NCBI RefSeq assembly: GCF_020085105.1 | Contig: NC_058062.1 | Span: 6,799,945-6,863,944, forward strand | Length of the DNA: 64,000 nt | Source of the DNA: Siniperca chuatsi | Taxonomy: Eukaryota; Chordata; Actinopteri; Centrarchiformes; Sinipercidae | Direction: 5' to 3' | Shown: positions 1 through 13,239 of the stretch, piece by piece | Numbering within the stretch: the first letter of the stretch is position 1 | Layout of the letters: each line of letters opens with the position of its first letter | Made by a program: the position numbers and the translations under genes | Notes under the pieces: generated by a model | What the model was told of the DNA's origin: nothing | What the model saw: the letters and a program-made list of their open reading frames with translations, nothing else | Database searches by the model: none

Positions 1-2500
1 CACCACAATCAAAATTCCATTCACCTTCATTATACTGAAGAAGATGCAAGCAACAAAGGTCTATAAACGTGGCTAAATAAAATCAAGACAATCTGCATAG
101 CTAAATACCAATAGCGGTAAATAAGAAAGGTTTTTTGTTGTTATTTGGTCAACCTCTTTTTATGGAAGACCTTGCAGATATTAAAGTAGAATAAATTCCT
201 TCAGAGTAACCATTCACAAACAGTTTCTGGTAAGAATATCTTACACCTTTGAGGCATGTACAAATAGTTACTGTTTTCTCCCACAGTGTGCAATATTTCA
301 CTGAGTGAGAAAGTGTCTCTCACATTAACACCCAACCCATCAAAGAGCATTCACACATACATATCTATAAACATGTAGCAGCACCAATGTAAACAACCTA
401 TCAGACAGACAGAGCTGTCCATTAAAGTTGACCTTTTAGATGCCAACTGTGGGGGAGCTTTGGGCAACATAGTTGTGCAGTCCGTCTCCATAGTAACAAG
501 GCCCCGGCAGTTCAATCGATAGTGTTTTTTGTGGTTTAAATGCCATCTGAAATAACAATAAGGAGTTACCATTTGTGTAACAAGTATGGAAGAATGGAAT
601 AGTCATTGCAACTCATTAGCAAAGACGGACTTGTGGGTGACAATAACTGCTGTGGGAGGGGAAGGGAATGAAATGAGTGTCGTTAACCATTACCCCTGCC
701 CACCCACACGTCCCTGGAGACTCCCATCAGCCCCGGGTAGATGCTATCTGCTTTTAAACACACATAAACACATACTCCCCTTCAGCGCATTTGTTGCTTT
801 GTTGTAACAATTAGCATTCATCCACTTGCACACACAATCACATACAAACAACCATTTCCTCTATCATCAACAACCAACCTGAGGCTTTATATTTTTTATG
901 CCATGGAAATATCTACATGACATAGGTGTTTGAATAAACTGCCGTCACAAACAGAAGCACCAAGCTATCACAGAAGCTTTAGCAACCTAGCCGAAGATAA
1001 AAGACAGGGCTGGCCTGCTGATAGCTGATCACTGTTTGACCATAAGGTGACTGAGCAATAAGATCCTCCCCAAAATAGACGGAAGTGAGATAATTTTCTT
1101 TTAGTGAAGGAACAGCTCACATATGGTAGATTGATATCCTGTGGATTTCTTGGAAGAGATGATAGGGATCAGAGCTTGATGACATGCCATGAGAGATAGA
1201 GAAAATGAGAGGGGGATGAGAGCAAGTGTGTAAATGTCAGTATCATGAAGCATTGCAAAACATTTCCATTTTAGGAAGTCATTTAGTCTATACTTCAGTA
1301 TTAGTGTCTCAAATGAGAACGTAAGATGACATGACTTGTTCTGTAACAAGAATAATCATAAAAGCTGGTAGTGTAAGGCAAGAAAATCACACTTCAAGAA
1401 ATGTTCAAGAAAAGTCTGAAAAAAAGTGCAATTATCACACTTTGTCGCACTATCTACAAATACAAACTTGTCATCAGAGTATTGATGATCAGTCAGGGGA
1501 AAGATGGAGCATGATTGCAGGTCACTCTAGTTCATTAAAAGTCTCTTTTATGCAAGCTGTGAAATAAGGACAGTTACTGAGGGATCTGACCCCAGACAGG
1601 TGAACCCAGAGATTAGGTTGTGTGTCTTTCTCTCTCTGCTTTCCTTCATATAGTACATCTCTCTCTTGCTTTCCCGCCCCATCTCTCCTCGAGCTCTCAG
1701 GAGGGATGAGCCATTGGCCTCGATCTACCTCGGCACCAAACTGTTCTTACTTTGGCCCACTTTCCCCTGCTCTAAAATAAGAGCCACCAGCATTTGAGCC
1801 AAAAAAGAAAGATCAGAGAAAATGAGCATAAACATTTCACAGAATGATACAGGCCACGCTGAGTCAGTCATAAGACATTTCTTTGGCAAAGATTGAACGA
1901 TTGTACTAACAAACGTTCAGATGACAGAGGTCACTCACATGCAGTAATTATTAAAAGTGGCAGCTACATGACCAACAAAATGTCAAGGGCTTGTTGTTGC
2001 TGCTGAGTTACAAAAGAGTGAACTGGCTTCTCAAGATAATGACTTTCGTGTGTGACTATGTCACAATGTTGAACAGGTTAAGATGAGATGAGACAGCAAG
2101 GCACTGATCTCATGAGGAAACAGAGAGAGGGAAATGTCATCATAATTTCTTAAACGTATGGCAGACAGACCCAGCAAACCCAGCCCCGCATGAGGAATTT
2201 GTCAAAAATTAAATAAAGCAGAGAGAAAAGGTGATGCAGAGTGAAGATGTTCTAAAGTGGAGACATTTGGCCAGTAATGGAAGAGCACTTCATAGCTACA
2301 CTAAACAATGCTGCTCCTCCCTTGAATGGCGTGGGTGGAAGGCAGAGGGGAAATCAGTTAATAAGAAATATAGGTGTGAAACACTTAAAATTTAAGTCAA
2401 AGACAAAAACAAGTCAGAGATAAAGCCAAAACGGAATCCTCAGAAACACAAAATTGATCTTTCCTTGGGTCATACACCAATCTGTCCACTGCCTGCTCAC
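1..2500 (-). other. ppp1r1b: ppp1r1b intron 1 (partial), no other gene seen
   Basis: This stretch lies downstream, on the minus strand, of the splice donor of the first ppp1r1b coding exon and runs off the left edge of the window. I looked for the next DARPP-32 exon, which should encode the arginine-rich PKA site, on the minus strand and did not find it, so intron 1 is at least 2.5 kb. The sequence is AT-rich and unremarkable, and no repeat of note was recognised. Confidence 0.6.
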
Positions 2501-2614
2501 CATCTCCACTTGCCGAGGGTCAAGGTTGGTAGGCACAGAGGCCGGCACAGCAAAGTGGATCTTCTTCCTCTCCTTGGACTCCCCCTCGACCTCAGTCGAC
2601 ACAGAGGGCTCCAT
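2501..2614 (-). CDS. ppp1r1b: ppp1r1b (DARPP-32) first coding exon
   Basis: This is the first coding exon of protein phosphatase 1 regulatory subunit 1B (DARPP-32), a cytosolic neuronal protein that inhibits PP1 after PKA phosphorylation. The minus-strand ATG at 2614-2612 opens 38 codons that end exactly at a GTGAGC donor (2500-2495). The peptide contains KERKKIHF (residues 14-21), which carries the PP1-docking KKIxF motif, and then LDPRQVEM (31-38), the exact end of mammalian exon 1. The residues before KKIHF (MEPSVSTEVEGESKER) are about ten longer than in mammals. The PKA-target threonine exon lies outside the window. Minus orientation next to a plus-strand neurod2 matches the human arrangement. 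An in-frame upstream ATG at 2701 exists, but the lead-in before 2614 does not resemble DARPP-32. Confidence 0.88.
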
Positions 2615-5600
2615 GGCTCTGGATTCTGGGGGTCTGACTCCCAGCAGAGAGGTGGGGTCACTACCGATGATCACTATAACCTCCCTGGAGAAACTTCCCA
2701 CTGCTGGGTAGTCCCACTCCTGAAGACTTGTCTTCTCTCTCCTGCCTCACTCCTTCACACCCTGGCTCCCTTCTTGTCTTAGGAAAACAATACACTGGAC
2801 AGACTCTCTTTTTCACCTCCTGTCCTTTTCCTCTCTCCAGCAGTTGCTAATATTCTCCTCTATCTCTCCTGTTCTCTCTCTTTCACTCTTTCTCCCCTCA
2901 CAACCTGTGCTGCTGGAGTGAATGAGGCAGGTCCTTAGATCTGTCTGTGAGAGAGAGAAATGGGTGGGTAGATGGTGGAGGGGAGGGGCCAAGGTCCAAA
3001 AGAAGGTGGAGATATTAGGAGAGAGGGGAGCAGCCAGAGCAAATAGGGGAGGAGACGAAAGAGGATGTAACGGGGTGGAGGGGGTGTGGCTGTGTTTTTC
3101 TATCTATCTAAGCTGAGGATGATTTGTAATCAGAAAAAAAATAATAATCTCATCACATCAGCTGAGCCTCTTTTGGCCTCTATTTGTGAATAAGAGATTT
3201 ATGCTGATAGAGGGAGGGAGTAGGGAGTGCAAGGAGGGATAAACAAGAAGAGAGATGCGTGGAGTGAGAGTGTGAGTGCAGAGAGAATGTACATGGAGAT
3301 CCAACAGCTGAGCCCATGCTACTGACATCACTAGATTTATTAGGCTGGGTGGTGTTATACGTGATGCTATGACCAATGATTTTCAATGAAAGCCCCATCA
3401 TAGTTACAGTGAAATGCGAGGGCTGTCCATTTGTCTTGCATTCTGTAGAGATTCATCAAAAACTGAGACAAAATCCCCCAAAAAATGTTTTTTAACCTCC
3501 TGCAAACAGCATGTATAAATTTAGTGAGATACTCAATAATAATAAAACAATGGAATCATTTTAAAAAGCATAAAAGGTGTCAGAACCTTGTGTTGTTTTT
3601 GTTTTTTGAGTGCAGAGAGACCAAACAACATGAAAGAGAGGAATTAAAGGAAATGGGACATAAGGATCTTAAATAAAAAATACAGACAGACGATGGTGGA
3701 CGTAGAGGCGGAAGGAGAGAGGAGGAAGATTGTTGATGGCAACGTAAAGTGAAAAGAAGGGCAGTTCCAATGCTATTTTCAGGGCCTTGCTGTTATTTCA
3801 CTCACATGGCAGGAGGATTTGGCCAGTGAAGAGGAGTGGATTTGGCCTCAGGGCAGAGTTGAGCTTTGGCATGGGCTGAAATGAAAGAGATAGCTGTTGT
3901 TGTGGAGGTGGTGGTGGAGGAGGAGGAAGAGTGAGGTGGCTGGAGGGGCTTGGTGGGCAGAACAGAGAAGAAGGTCAAGGTGTATATGGCACGCTAGGAG
4001 CACAACTGCCTTCTACAGAGTCCTGAAACACATTAAACAGTCAACTGAGTGTTTGTCCCACCGGTCAGAGCAAGCCAAACATGCCAGCATGTTATTTATT
4101 CACTGTTTCTGTGCGGGGGTGGACAAGAGGGGTGGAGGTTTGATTTTTAAAGGGTTTGTCTGGGATTTTGACTCTGCCACAAAGCCACTCCTATCTAAAG
4201 TAAAGCACCTCCTCCACATGCCTGCAGGTGGTAACTCATTATTGCATCTCTACATATACATGAAGTCTGAAAGGTTGCAGTTTAGGTTTATGACAAGCTC
4301 CACAAGTTTGAAAAAATACAGACTGTCTAAGTAGTTGCTGAATGCTTCTGAAGAAAGTAAACCTTTTTCAGTCACCCACTGCCATTTGATTTTGTTCCAG
4401 GGTGGTTGCATAACTTAGGCAGGAATTGCGCAATATTTGAAGAGGAATGTGTAATACGCTCTGTTTATGAGACCGGCTCACTCCAAGCCGCAGAATTCCA
4501 GCCTTTAATGAAACCATTGAGTAATTGTCAAATAATGAACTATTAAACTGAGAAATATTTTTTTATTTAAAAGCTTGGCCAATCAGGAAGTGAGGAGCAG
4601 CCTTTTTTTATAAATCAAAGAGGCCTCATACAGTCTTGATGGCACTCTGTCTGAGCAAGATGTAATAAACATAGGTGCACCCCAGTGCCTCTGTTCTTCA
4701 TCTGAACAATTAAGATATGATTTAGGATTGAATGTGATTGGTACAAATATGAACTCTTGGTTTGGTTTGAGGGCACTACACATAGAGAGCTGTGATATTA
4801 ACATTATGTACGAAGTTAAAGATCCTTTTCAGCATGTGTTAAGTTATTCTTTAAAGTGTGCCATCTGCCATTGTCTTGTAGAATACCTTTTCCAAATGTT
4901 TTCAACTATTTTATTGGCATATGCTGACCAATATATCGCTTCTTCATACTGTCTGTTTAAGGCCCTTGGAAAATGTCCACATTTGGACAATTAAGTTTCT
5001 ACTCTATTCTATTCAACTTTGTTTGTATCACTGTATCGAAAACGTTTGCTGCGCAACCCCAATGAGCAAACCTTGGAGGACAAGCCAAGATAAAACTGGA
5101 AAGAACATGAACATAGTCAAACACAGAGTAAACAAACAAGTGCAAGGCTGGCACAATAAACATGAATAGGATGATCAGCTGTGATCCGAGACTCCAATAT
5201 AAGATGAGGCATTTAATCTCCAAAAATAATCACAGTTCTCTGGCAAAATAAAATGTTTTTTAGCCTTGGTTTGCGGATTTAGTGAGGAAAATTACTGCAA
5301 AAAATACAAAGATGTTTATTTAGAGTCAAGTAAGTCAAATAAGAATATGATTACAAAAAAGAGAATAAAAATAAAATCAGTGACCTAATTACAGTTGGAC
5401 ATAAAAGAGGGTGCTACCATGGTACATAAACCTCAGAGACAACGTTAACTTGTAGGCTGTGTGCTGCACTGCACTGTTGTTTACGGACCAGAAAATAATT
5501 AACTTGAATCAAGTTTGATACATATAAAATGATTTATAGAAAAGGATATTTGCACATGTGGAATACTTGCACAGCAAGTGACTATAACTAATAACTATAA

Positions 5601-6644
5601 CTTTATTGTATTTTACTAAAGGTTGACTGAGAACAAAGACATCATGCTGCATAATACATACTGGCTGGATTAGAGCACCAGAAAATCAGATTTAGGGCAC
5701 CAGTAAATCAGCTTTTTTTAAATTCAGACAACACATTCTGTTCTTGAGTAAATCCAACAATATTTACTCTTGGGGGGTAGCTCTACCCTGTCAGCTAGTC
5801 ATCTACAGCTCCACAAGAGCAGTTGGGGTTAGGTTAGATTAAAATGTGAAGCTGTTTGCCTTTCTGCAATATGGAGAAGGTAAATACTTTGACAAACATC
5901 ACTATGTCAAAGCAATAAAAAATGAAAAGTATAAAATGTTGCACCACAGACATGAACAGCCTCCCCCTTCTGCTGTATGGATTACGAGAGACAAATTGTC
6001 AGGTAAGCTTTCAAATCTATGAACACAGAAGTGTCAGAGCAGCCAGGCATTGTAAAATCCTCGGGCCGTCTGTCATATTAAGAAAATTACTCCACATTGC
6101 TGACACACTGACAAGTAGAACAAATTGCTCTAATTGGAAACCACATTTTTTCAGTATATGAACTCATTTACGCATAAATGGATTAACAAAGAAAATCACC
6201 TCAAAGAAAAATGTCTCTTTTCTCTCAGATTTTATTTTCTGCGTGTAGCTCAGCTGATCTTTACATGGCCAATGTCTTGATGCTGTGGCACTTTAATTCA
6301 TTTGTTAACATTTGATCTGTTATTTGAATATTGTTATGTAACAACAGCTTGCCAGAATACCCCTGGGGGGTATCTGTATTTGTTTGTACCTCTAATTAAG
6401 TCTGATATGTCACTTGCTCTACTCAATGCTGCTATGTGTATTTACAGACATTGGCTAAACCCATCTATATGTAGGCCCACATGTGTCTGCCTCCATTTTT
6501 ATTGCACGTCACTGTGTCATTAAATCACTGTGCTGGCAGAAGCAGAGGAAAAACCTCCGGAAGATAGATCACACTTGCAGTCTTTGAACACTAAGCATGA
6601 TAATAACTCCAGCAGCAAGCAAGGACATGCTGTACATGTGCACT

Positions 6645-6646
<2 letters not shown>

Positions 6647-6678
<32 letters not shown>
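6647..6678. repeat. (AC)16 microsatellite
   Basis: Uninterrupted AC dinucleotide tract. Confidence 0.95.
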
Positions 6679-6680
<2 letters not shown>

Positions 6681-8009
6681 GAGACACTCCAAGCCAGCTC
6701 CAACGGCAGATTAGGAAAAAGTGTGTAATTCTATCTGCTCCTAAACAGGGCCTCTTGTACCATGTGACAGTGGAGCAAGAGCTGACAAAAACCTCCCTGT
6801 TATGAAAGTAAATCACAGGCCCTTCAGACCCCCTACAGATGCTACACGATCTGCTATAAAGACCAAATGCATTCTGGATATGTATTCCAAATTAAGCTAA
6901 AAACAAAAGGAAAAAGCAAGTATTGAAAAAAAAGAGGGAGACAAAAATGTAATAAATATCGTTACTAGAGTCCACTCTCTACCTGCCAGGTGCACCAGCA
7001 GTAATAAGCTGATACCTTCACAGGGGATTTCAGGGACAAACATCACTGTAAAAGGTGAGATATTCCATTAATCAGGATCACAGAGAGGCTTTGTACCGTC
7101 ATAGCAGGTGTCCTGGTAATTCTGTTGAGAAGCACAGAGAGGCACTGCCTGTCAGTCAACACCTAACTTGACTCCTCACTCATCCCCCTCATCCGGTTAC
7201 ATAACATACCATCACACAATAAACAAGTACTGCTCGCATTCATAGTCACAGTCATAGTAGAAGCTGCACTCCCTGGCAGTTTCAGTACCAGCTACAGTTG
7301 TGTTGCACTGTGTTGGTGATGAAGGATGCACGTGCACCATCTGCTGTCCTGTTGGTGTAATTACGATTTAGAATGGCATGTAAATGATCATGACATTTTA
7401 TTGACTATTTTGTTCTCTTTGCCTTATCCAGAGGTCAGAGGTCAGACACAGCTACAGAAATTTTGTGAGTTCCTAAAACTTGTCATATTTTGTCTCAAAG
7501 GCATTTTATCGATCTTCCTGATTTTTTATTTTTTATTTTAGATGTACAAATGAATTTTTCATTTGATTGATTCTTTTTTGCATGTATTTTTGGCCAATGA
7601 AGAATTTTGTGACTCAGTGCTAGAAAGTTTTACATACTTTTTGACTAAGTTTACTTTTTGACTTGAGGTTTTCTTATTGAAGGAGGCTTTTTTCAACTAC
7701 TAGGTCCCCTCTGAGGAAGACCTGGCCCAAAATGGTGCACTGAGCACTATGACAGAAAAACTGTGGGACAAAAAGGGGATTACCTCCTCATCATTTTGTC
7801 ATTGCAACGTCAGATTCCAGGGAACCAATAGCCATCTGGAATGTGTTGGGACAACACAGCGAATGGATAATCCCTGAGAATTTAGAGAGCGAATCACAAG
7901 AATAAGGAGACAAGAGATATAAGAAAATAAACCAAGAGGGATGGAAGATAAGAATCTAGAATAGTGTGCACTAGTTTAGCATCAATGTGGAAGATTGAAC
8001 AGTAAAAGT

Positions 8010-8100
8010 GTGGTTCCCAAGCTGGGGTCTTAAAACCACCAGAAAACCTTGTTGGGATCCAATGGGGGTCTGAAAAATGAACAGTTCACAATTGCTTATT
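8010..8100 (+). mobile_element. Possible hAT-type fragment
   Basis: The string GTGGTTCCCAAGCTGGGGTC, followed about 45 bp later by GGGGGTCTGA, resembles the start of nonautonomous hAT elements (GTGGTTCCCAACCTGGGGTC class). No matching opposite end was found, so this is a degraded remnant at best. Confidence 0.35.
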
Positions 8101-8429
8101 TTACCATGAACAAATTCAGTGAGATCTCTTGTCTGTACACTTTCACCAAAGATAGACAACAAAATGTATCACAGACATGAGACTGTAACAAATCCTTAAG
8201 ATATAAAAGAGACTTCTGTGGTCTCTTTGGCAGCCAAGCACACTGAAAATGATTCTGTCACCATAGAGTTTCTGCTTTTCTTCTTCACAAGAAAAAATTT
8301 AATGCATTACTTTTCAACAATTAATTTACTTGGTATCATTTCAGTTTTTTACTAATTATTTTGGCCAGTTTAATGTTAAACAGAGTTGCTGTCAACTCAA
8401 AAATAAGTGCCATTTGTTACAGTGATTTT

Positions 8430-8660
8430 TAAGTGAAAGTACAAGTGATTAAGTACAAGTACAGTAATTAAGTACATATTTGAGGTACTTGTACTTTACT
8501 TCAGTATTTCCAGTGTATGCTACTTTCTACTCCACTACATCTCAGAGGCAAGTATTGTATATTTTACTGCACTACATTTGTCTGACAGCTTTAGTTACTA
8601 GTTACAGATTACAATTTTTTGTAATTTGTAATAATATAATAATACCACCACTGGTAAGTA
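8430..8660 (+). repeat. Teleost interspersed repeat (CTCCACTACAT family), copy 1
   Basis: The copy contains GTACTTGTACTTTACTTCAG, then CTACTCCACTACATCTCAGA, then GACAGCTTTAGTTACTAGTT. These blocks recur in the same order, more diverged, at 30930-31230. I recognise the arrangement as a very common interspersed repeat of spiny-rayed fish genomes but cannot assign a superfamily with certainty. Edges are approximate. Confidence 0.65.
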
Positions 8661-9484
8661 CAGACAATACACTGAGCTTATACCTGCTCAATGATTGTAT
8701 GGAAATGATAAAGGAGACAATTATAAATATATTCCAGTAGGTGGCAGCCTTTTGTTATATTTGGCTCTTAGAAAGGCTCACCCAGTGTTGACTGGAAAGA
8801 GCTTTCCAAATGGGAGTTGAAATTGAAATTGAGGTGCTCATTAAGGATGAAAGCAAATTTAGAGCGTGTCACTACTGAGGGATGTTGAAGAGATGTACCA
8901 ATCACTATCAAAAGGATGTAGCAGCATGCAAACATACTATGCTGACAGAGAGAGAGTTATCTATCTTCTGATATATAACTGAGACCCAAAAAGGTGAGAT
9001 TCCTGAAAAGGTAAGGATGGTTTAATGACTGGAAGACATTTGTAAGCTTTGGAGATTTCAGTGAGGTAGACCTGGGTAAAAAATAAACAGCAGACAGAAA
9101 AACAAAGATAGACATGACAAAAGAAAACAGAGGTATGAGTGTTTGTGAGTGACAATATATGTGTGTGTATATGTGTGGGTGGGTGTGAGGAGTAAAGTAG
9201 GGTGGGGTGTTGGAGATGTAGCAGGTGGAAGACATGGTGCAGGCAGAGACAGAGGAGGACGTGGCAGTAGGGCAGTGATTTAATTAGCACCCTCTACCCC
9301 CTCCAGCCCTTCACTCATAGCATCAATAATGCATGGCCCCTTGTTTCTACTGCCATAATTAATCCTCTCTTACTATAATTAAAAGCCAAAAATCCCACAA
9401 GATGGTTCAGCTTGGCCAGGCACGGGTTGGGTTGGCACGGGAACTGATGAAAAACTCCAGAGCTTCACACGCACCCTGTAGACC

Positions 9485-9540
<56 letters not shown>
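9485..9540. repeat. (GACA)14 tetranucleotide microsatellite
   Basis: A perfect GACA/CAGA tandem tract of about 56 bp. It produces spurious VCLS and TDRQ repeat reading frames on the two strands. Confidence 0.95.
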
Positions 9541-10010
9541 TGTTGACAGAGAGATCAATTGTCGACCCAACTCCAACACAAGCAGAGTGAATGAGGCATG
9601 AAGACAAGCTGAAATACATGGAAAATGTGACATGCAGGCAAATTAAATGAATGAATTTGACAGACTGATGACATGAACCGCTCCTTGAAAATGTGCTTTG
9701 TGCATCGTGTTTGTGAATGAGTTTGAAAGTGAGGGAAGAGCAAGCCAAGCACAAATCTACCAACCCCAGTTTTACTCCCTAGAAAGGAGGATGGGTGTAC
9801 AATTCACACACACACACATACTTACACAGGCATCTTGCTCCCAGTTGAGGTTTGTCTCCACTGCAGCCAAGCCAGACGAGAAGGAGAGGTGGAGCTTTCT
9901 GATGCTGCAATTACGACCACACTGTCTGGGCGAGCAAACAAGAATGAATATTTCAATCCGGAGATCTCTATGGATACTTATGGCAGGGGCCTGGCACACC
10001 TACAGGCACA

Positions 10011-10046
10011 TACACACACACACACACACAGACACCCACACACATA
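10011..10046. repeat. (AC)n microsatellite, interrupted
   Basis: AC tract with a few interruptions (GACACCC). Confidence 0.85.
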
Positions 10047-10609
10047 GACAGATACACAACTTACCACGGCTGCCAGAATTATTCACCTCCCAATCACAGA
10101 TTCCACAATTATCACATCAGTATCACTGCATAAACGATGCCAAGTGTTATGCTCACTGAACTATTGTACAAGGTTTACAATATCAGTATAAATATGTATC
10201 AGTAGGAGCACTCATAGTATGTAGCTGATGTTTTCTCCTTTGTGAAAATAGGTGCAATGAGCATCCAAGCTTGGCCACATGCCAGGAAACAGCACAGTTG
10301 GTAGAACAGAGGTCATATCTCATATGCAACCTAGATTTCTTCTCCTCTCTCTCTACCTTTCTCACTTCCTCTTTCAGACAGAGAGTACTCACCTCGCTCA
10401 GTCATCTCTTCGGCTCTTCAGCATTTTTAAACAGAGCTTCACTTCAGAAGCTCCAGTGTGCACATCCTCTTCCCAGCACACTCCCAGTCACACATAGGAC
10501 TTGTACAATAGGAGCACTCCCTCTGGTGTGGGTTCATTGTCGATGCTTCGCGCAGCCCTCCTCCTGCCCTGCCGTCCTCGGCCCCATCTCCACTTGATTT
10601 ATCGCTCTA

Positions 10610-10690
10610 AAATACCACTGCACTAATTAGTCAAGTAATTAATTAATAGGCATTTGCATTTGTGCATATGCAATTAGGGGGCTGGAGAGA
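10610..10690. promoter_or_regulatory. Candidate homeodomain/POU regulatory cluster upstream of neurod2
   Basis: Within about 70 bp there is ACTAATTAGTCAAG, TAATTAATTAATAG, an exact POU octamer ATTTGCAT (10652-10659) and a second octamer-like site, GCATATGCAATTAG. Such packed TAAT-core and octamer sites are typical of developmental enhancers. The region lies about 3 kb upstream of the inferred neurod2 first exon. The function is inferred from motif content alone. Confidence 0.35.
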
Positions 10691-10729
10691 GGAGAGTGCA
10701 GATGGGGTCCGGGAGTCTGGTGGGGGTGG

Positions 10730-10733
<4 letters not shown>

Positions 10734-10786
<53 letters not shown>
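10734..10786. repeat. (TG)26 microsatellite
   Basis: Uninterrupted TG tract. Confidence 0.95.
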
Positions 10787-10790
<4 letters not shown>

Positions 10791-12202
10791 ATTTCATATT
10801 TGTGCCAGCAGAAGTTTGCACTTCTTCCAGAAAGACAAGTGAAGTGCAGGTCATCACCTCGCATGTCTGACAGTGAGGAAAGTAGGAAGGGAGGGGGAAG
10901 ATGAGAAAGGTACGGAGGTGTGGCTTGATGACTTTGAAAGGCTATTGGGTGTCATTTGACCATAGAGGGAAAAGAGTGATGGAGAATTTGATATCTTAAA
11001 GGGAAAGGGCTTCAGTTTTGCATTTTGATTACATGCATTTAGCCTATGAAAAAACACAGCAGGTGGCCCTTACTTAAGACTAATCCGGACTCAAACAGGA
11101 TGCAAAGTCATTCTAAAATATCATAATTCCAAACAAGCTCTCCTCCAGCGTTTCAATATCAGATCAAAGCCTCCCTGATTGGAGTTGCCTCTAGCCCGGT
11201 GCTGGCTTAAGCTACACTGCTGACATTTAGCATTTATTTTGGCAAGGTGACCTGAAGGTTGTTGGGGACTTGTTGAGAAGCATCAGCCTCCCCCCATGGC
11301 CGTAGCCCTTGCATCTCCCCCCTCCTCAGTGCAGCTGAGGTAGGATAGGGCACCGATTTGGCTGCTGGTGAAGCTCGGTGCCCCTTTACCCCACACACAC
11401 AAACACAAACAAACACACACACTGACACAATCACCCCACCATGGTTTGGGGTAGTGCCAGGTTACCATCCCCTCATCCCATAAGGGATGAGACACATTAG
11501 TGAATGTGCGGCATCACGGCTCCCTAGCCACAGCTGCCACACTACTGGTGACCCCAGGGATGACCCCACAACCCCCAAAATGCTACCTCAGTTGTGGCTG
11601 CGTAGGAGATGTAGGGGTGATCCAGGCCCAAGGACATGATGAGCTTCTATCAGCTATTTCTCAGCCTCCAGGTCCCTGTTCCCTCAGTCCAGTGGGTGTC
11701 CTTGTGCCAAGTTGGACTTGGTGGTCATCGAGCTCATTTCTCCTACATTAACTCCACTAATGTCTGCTAAATAGAGAGATCTCAAAGCTGGGATGGACAC
11801 AATGCAGTGAATCAGACATTCTGAAGGGACCAGGATGCTGGTGGCGAGGAATTCTTGCATCTACGCCACTGATGAGCCAACATGCCTCCTCCTAAATCTT
11901 GGGCACCTCTGCCAGCTCCTACCAGCACCAATTCCCTGTCATCTACAGCTACACCCCCCTTCCTCCTCATTTTTCATACATCCCTAGTGGGCCTTCACAC
12001 CTGGGTCTCACTCTCTCTCTCTCCCTTCCTCTCACTGTGTCTATATGTCTCTTTCCCTCTCTCTCTAATGCTCACCCCTGCAGGCGCCCCTCACTCGGCA
12101 TTGCTGGCTGGAAGCACCAGCAGCAGCTCTGGCAAACCTCACACATTCGGACACAGCTACCAGTAAACATTTGATCTTCCACTTAACCACATGAGCACCA
12201 GT

Positions 12203-12203
<1 letters not shown>

Positions 12204-12253
<50 letters not shown>
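12204..12253. repeat. (AC)25 microsatellite
   Basis: Uninterrupted AC tract ending in ACAGACAGAC. Confidence 0.95.
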
Positions 12254-12257
<4 letters not shown>

Positions 12258-13239
12258 GACACTGCATGCAGCAGAAGCCTATGTAATATTATACCTTTTA
12301 ATATAACTCATTTGCAGCTTTGGCAAGTGGGTCATCTGCGCCCGGTGTTGTGCCCACAAGAGTCAGAACAAATCACAATTGGTTTTGGTTGTCGTTCATC
12401 TGAATACATTGAAGCATAATTTGATCCAATTAGGTAAATAAATAAACAATATGCCTTCTGTTCCAGGGCCTTAACACACTTATAATGCACCCCCATCCCC
12501 CTACCCCCACCCTGCTTCTGAACCAGAGATGTGATGGAGGGTAAACCCTGCAACTAAACCCAGTTTACCCACCTTTTATTTACTGAAGGGTTAATTGATG
12601 TAATTTTATAATAGGTTCCATACAGTATTATTGTATTATCTTCTTAAACTGATAACTTAATTGTTTGCTTTAATATGATTTTAAAGCTGAATTTATTTGG
12701 CTTGGTTTTATTGCTTATTTACTGTATTGTCACTTAATGCATTTAACACTGCTATATTATGGCTTAGACACTTCATGGGCTACCCTGAGGAGTATTCACT
12801 TTACATTCCTATTTGGAGTCAACATACATGTTGACCTTAATTTTATATTTACTTCCTATGATATCACTATAATCTTCCTTATGGTGACTGCTGGGATATA
12901 TGTGTAACTCTCCTCTAAACTGCATTAAACACAGTGAGTTTTCCAGGTGAATGAGAAAATTCACAGGTTTGAGTAAAAAAATACCCTTCATCCCTTGAAG
13001 CAGCAGCACAGGTCAACAATGATGAGTTTTGTTGTTCCACCATTTTATTTTCTCCCTCTCTCTTCTGTTTTTCCTCCTTTTTTCTGCCTGTGTGAGCTCT
13101 AGCGCGGTGACAGATGGCGGAGCCCTCCTCCTCCTCCACCACCACCTCCTACCTCCTCCTCCTCCTCCTCTCTCTCGTTCTCTCTCCCTCTCTCTGTGTG
13201 TCTCTCTTCCCCCGCGGGCAAATCTCTCCGAATGCGGGC

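Noticed and set aside
3897-4334. 145-codon plus-strand frame
   Set aside because: Trp/Arg-rich start from a GGT/GGA repeat, no recognisable domain, no splice or promoter support.
9379-9763. Frames with LSVC or TDRQ repeats resembling a repeat protein
   Set aside because: They come from the (GACA)n microsatellite, and have no spacer structure that would suggest CRISPR either.
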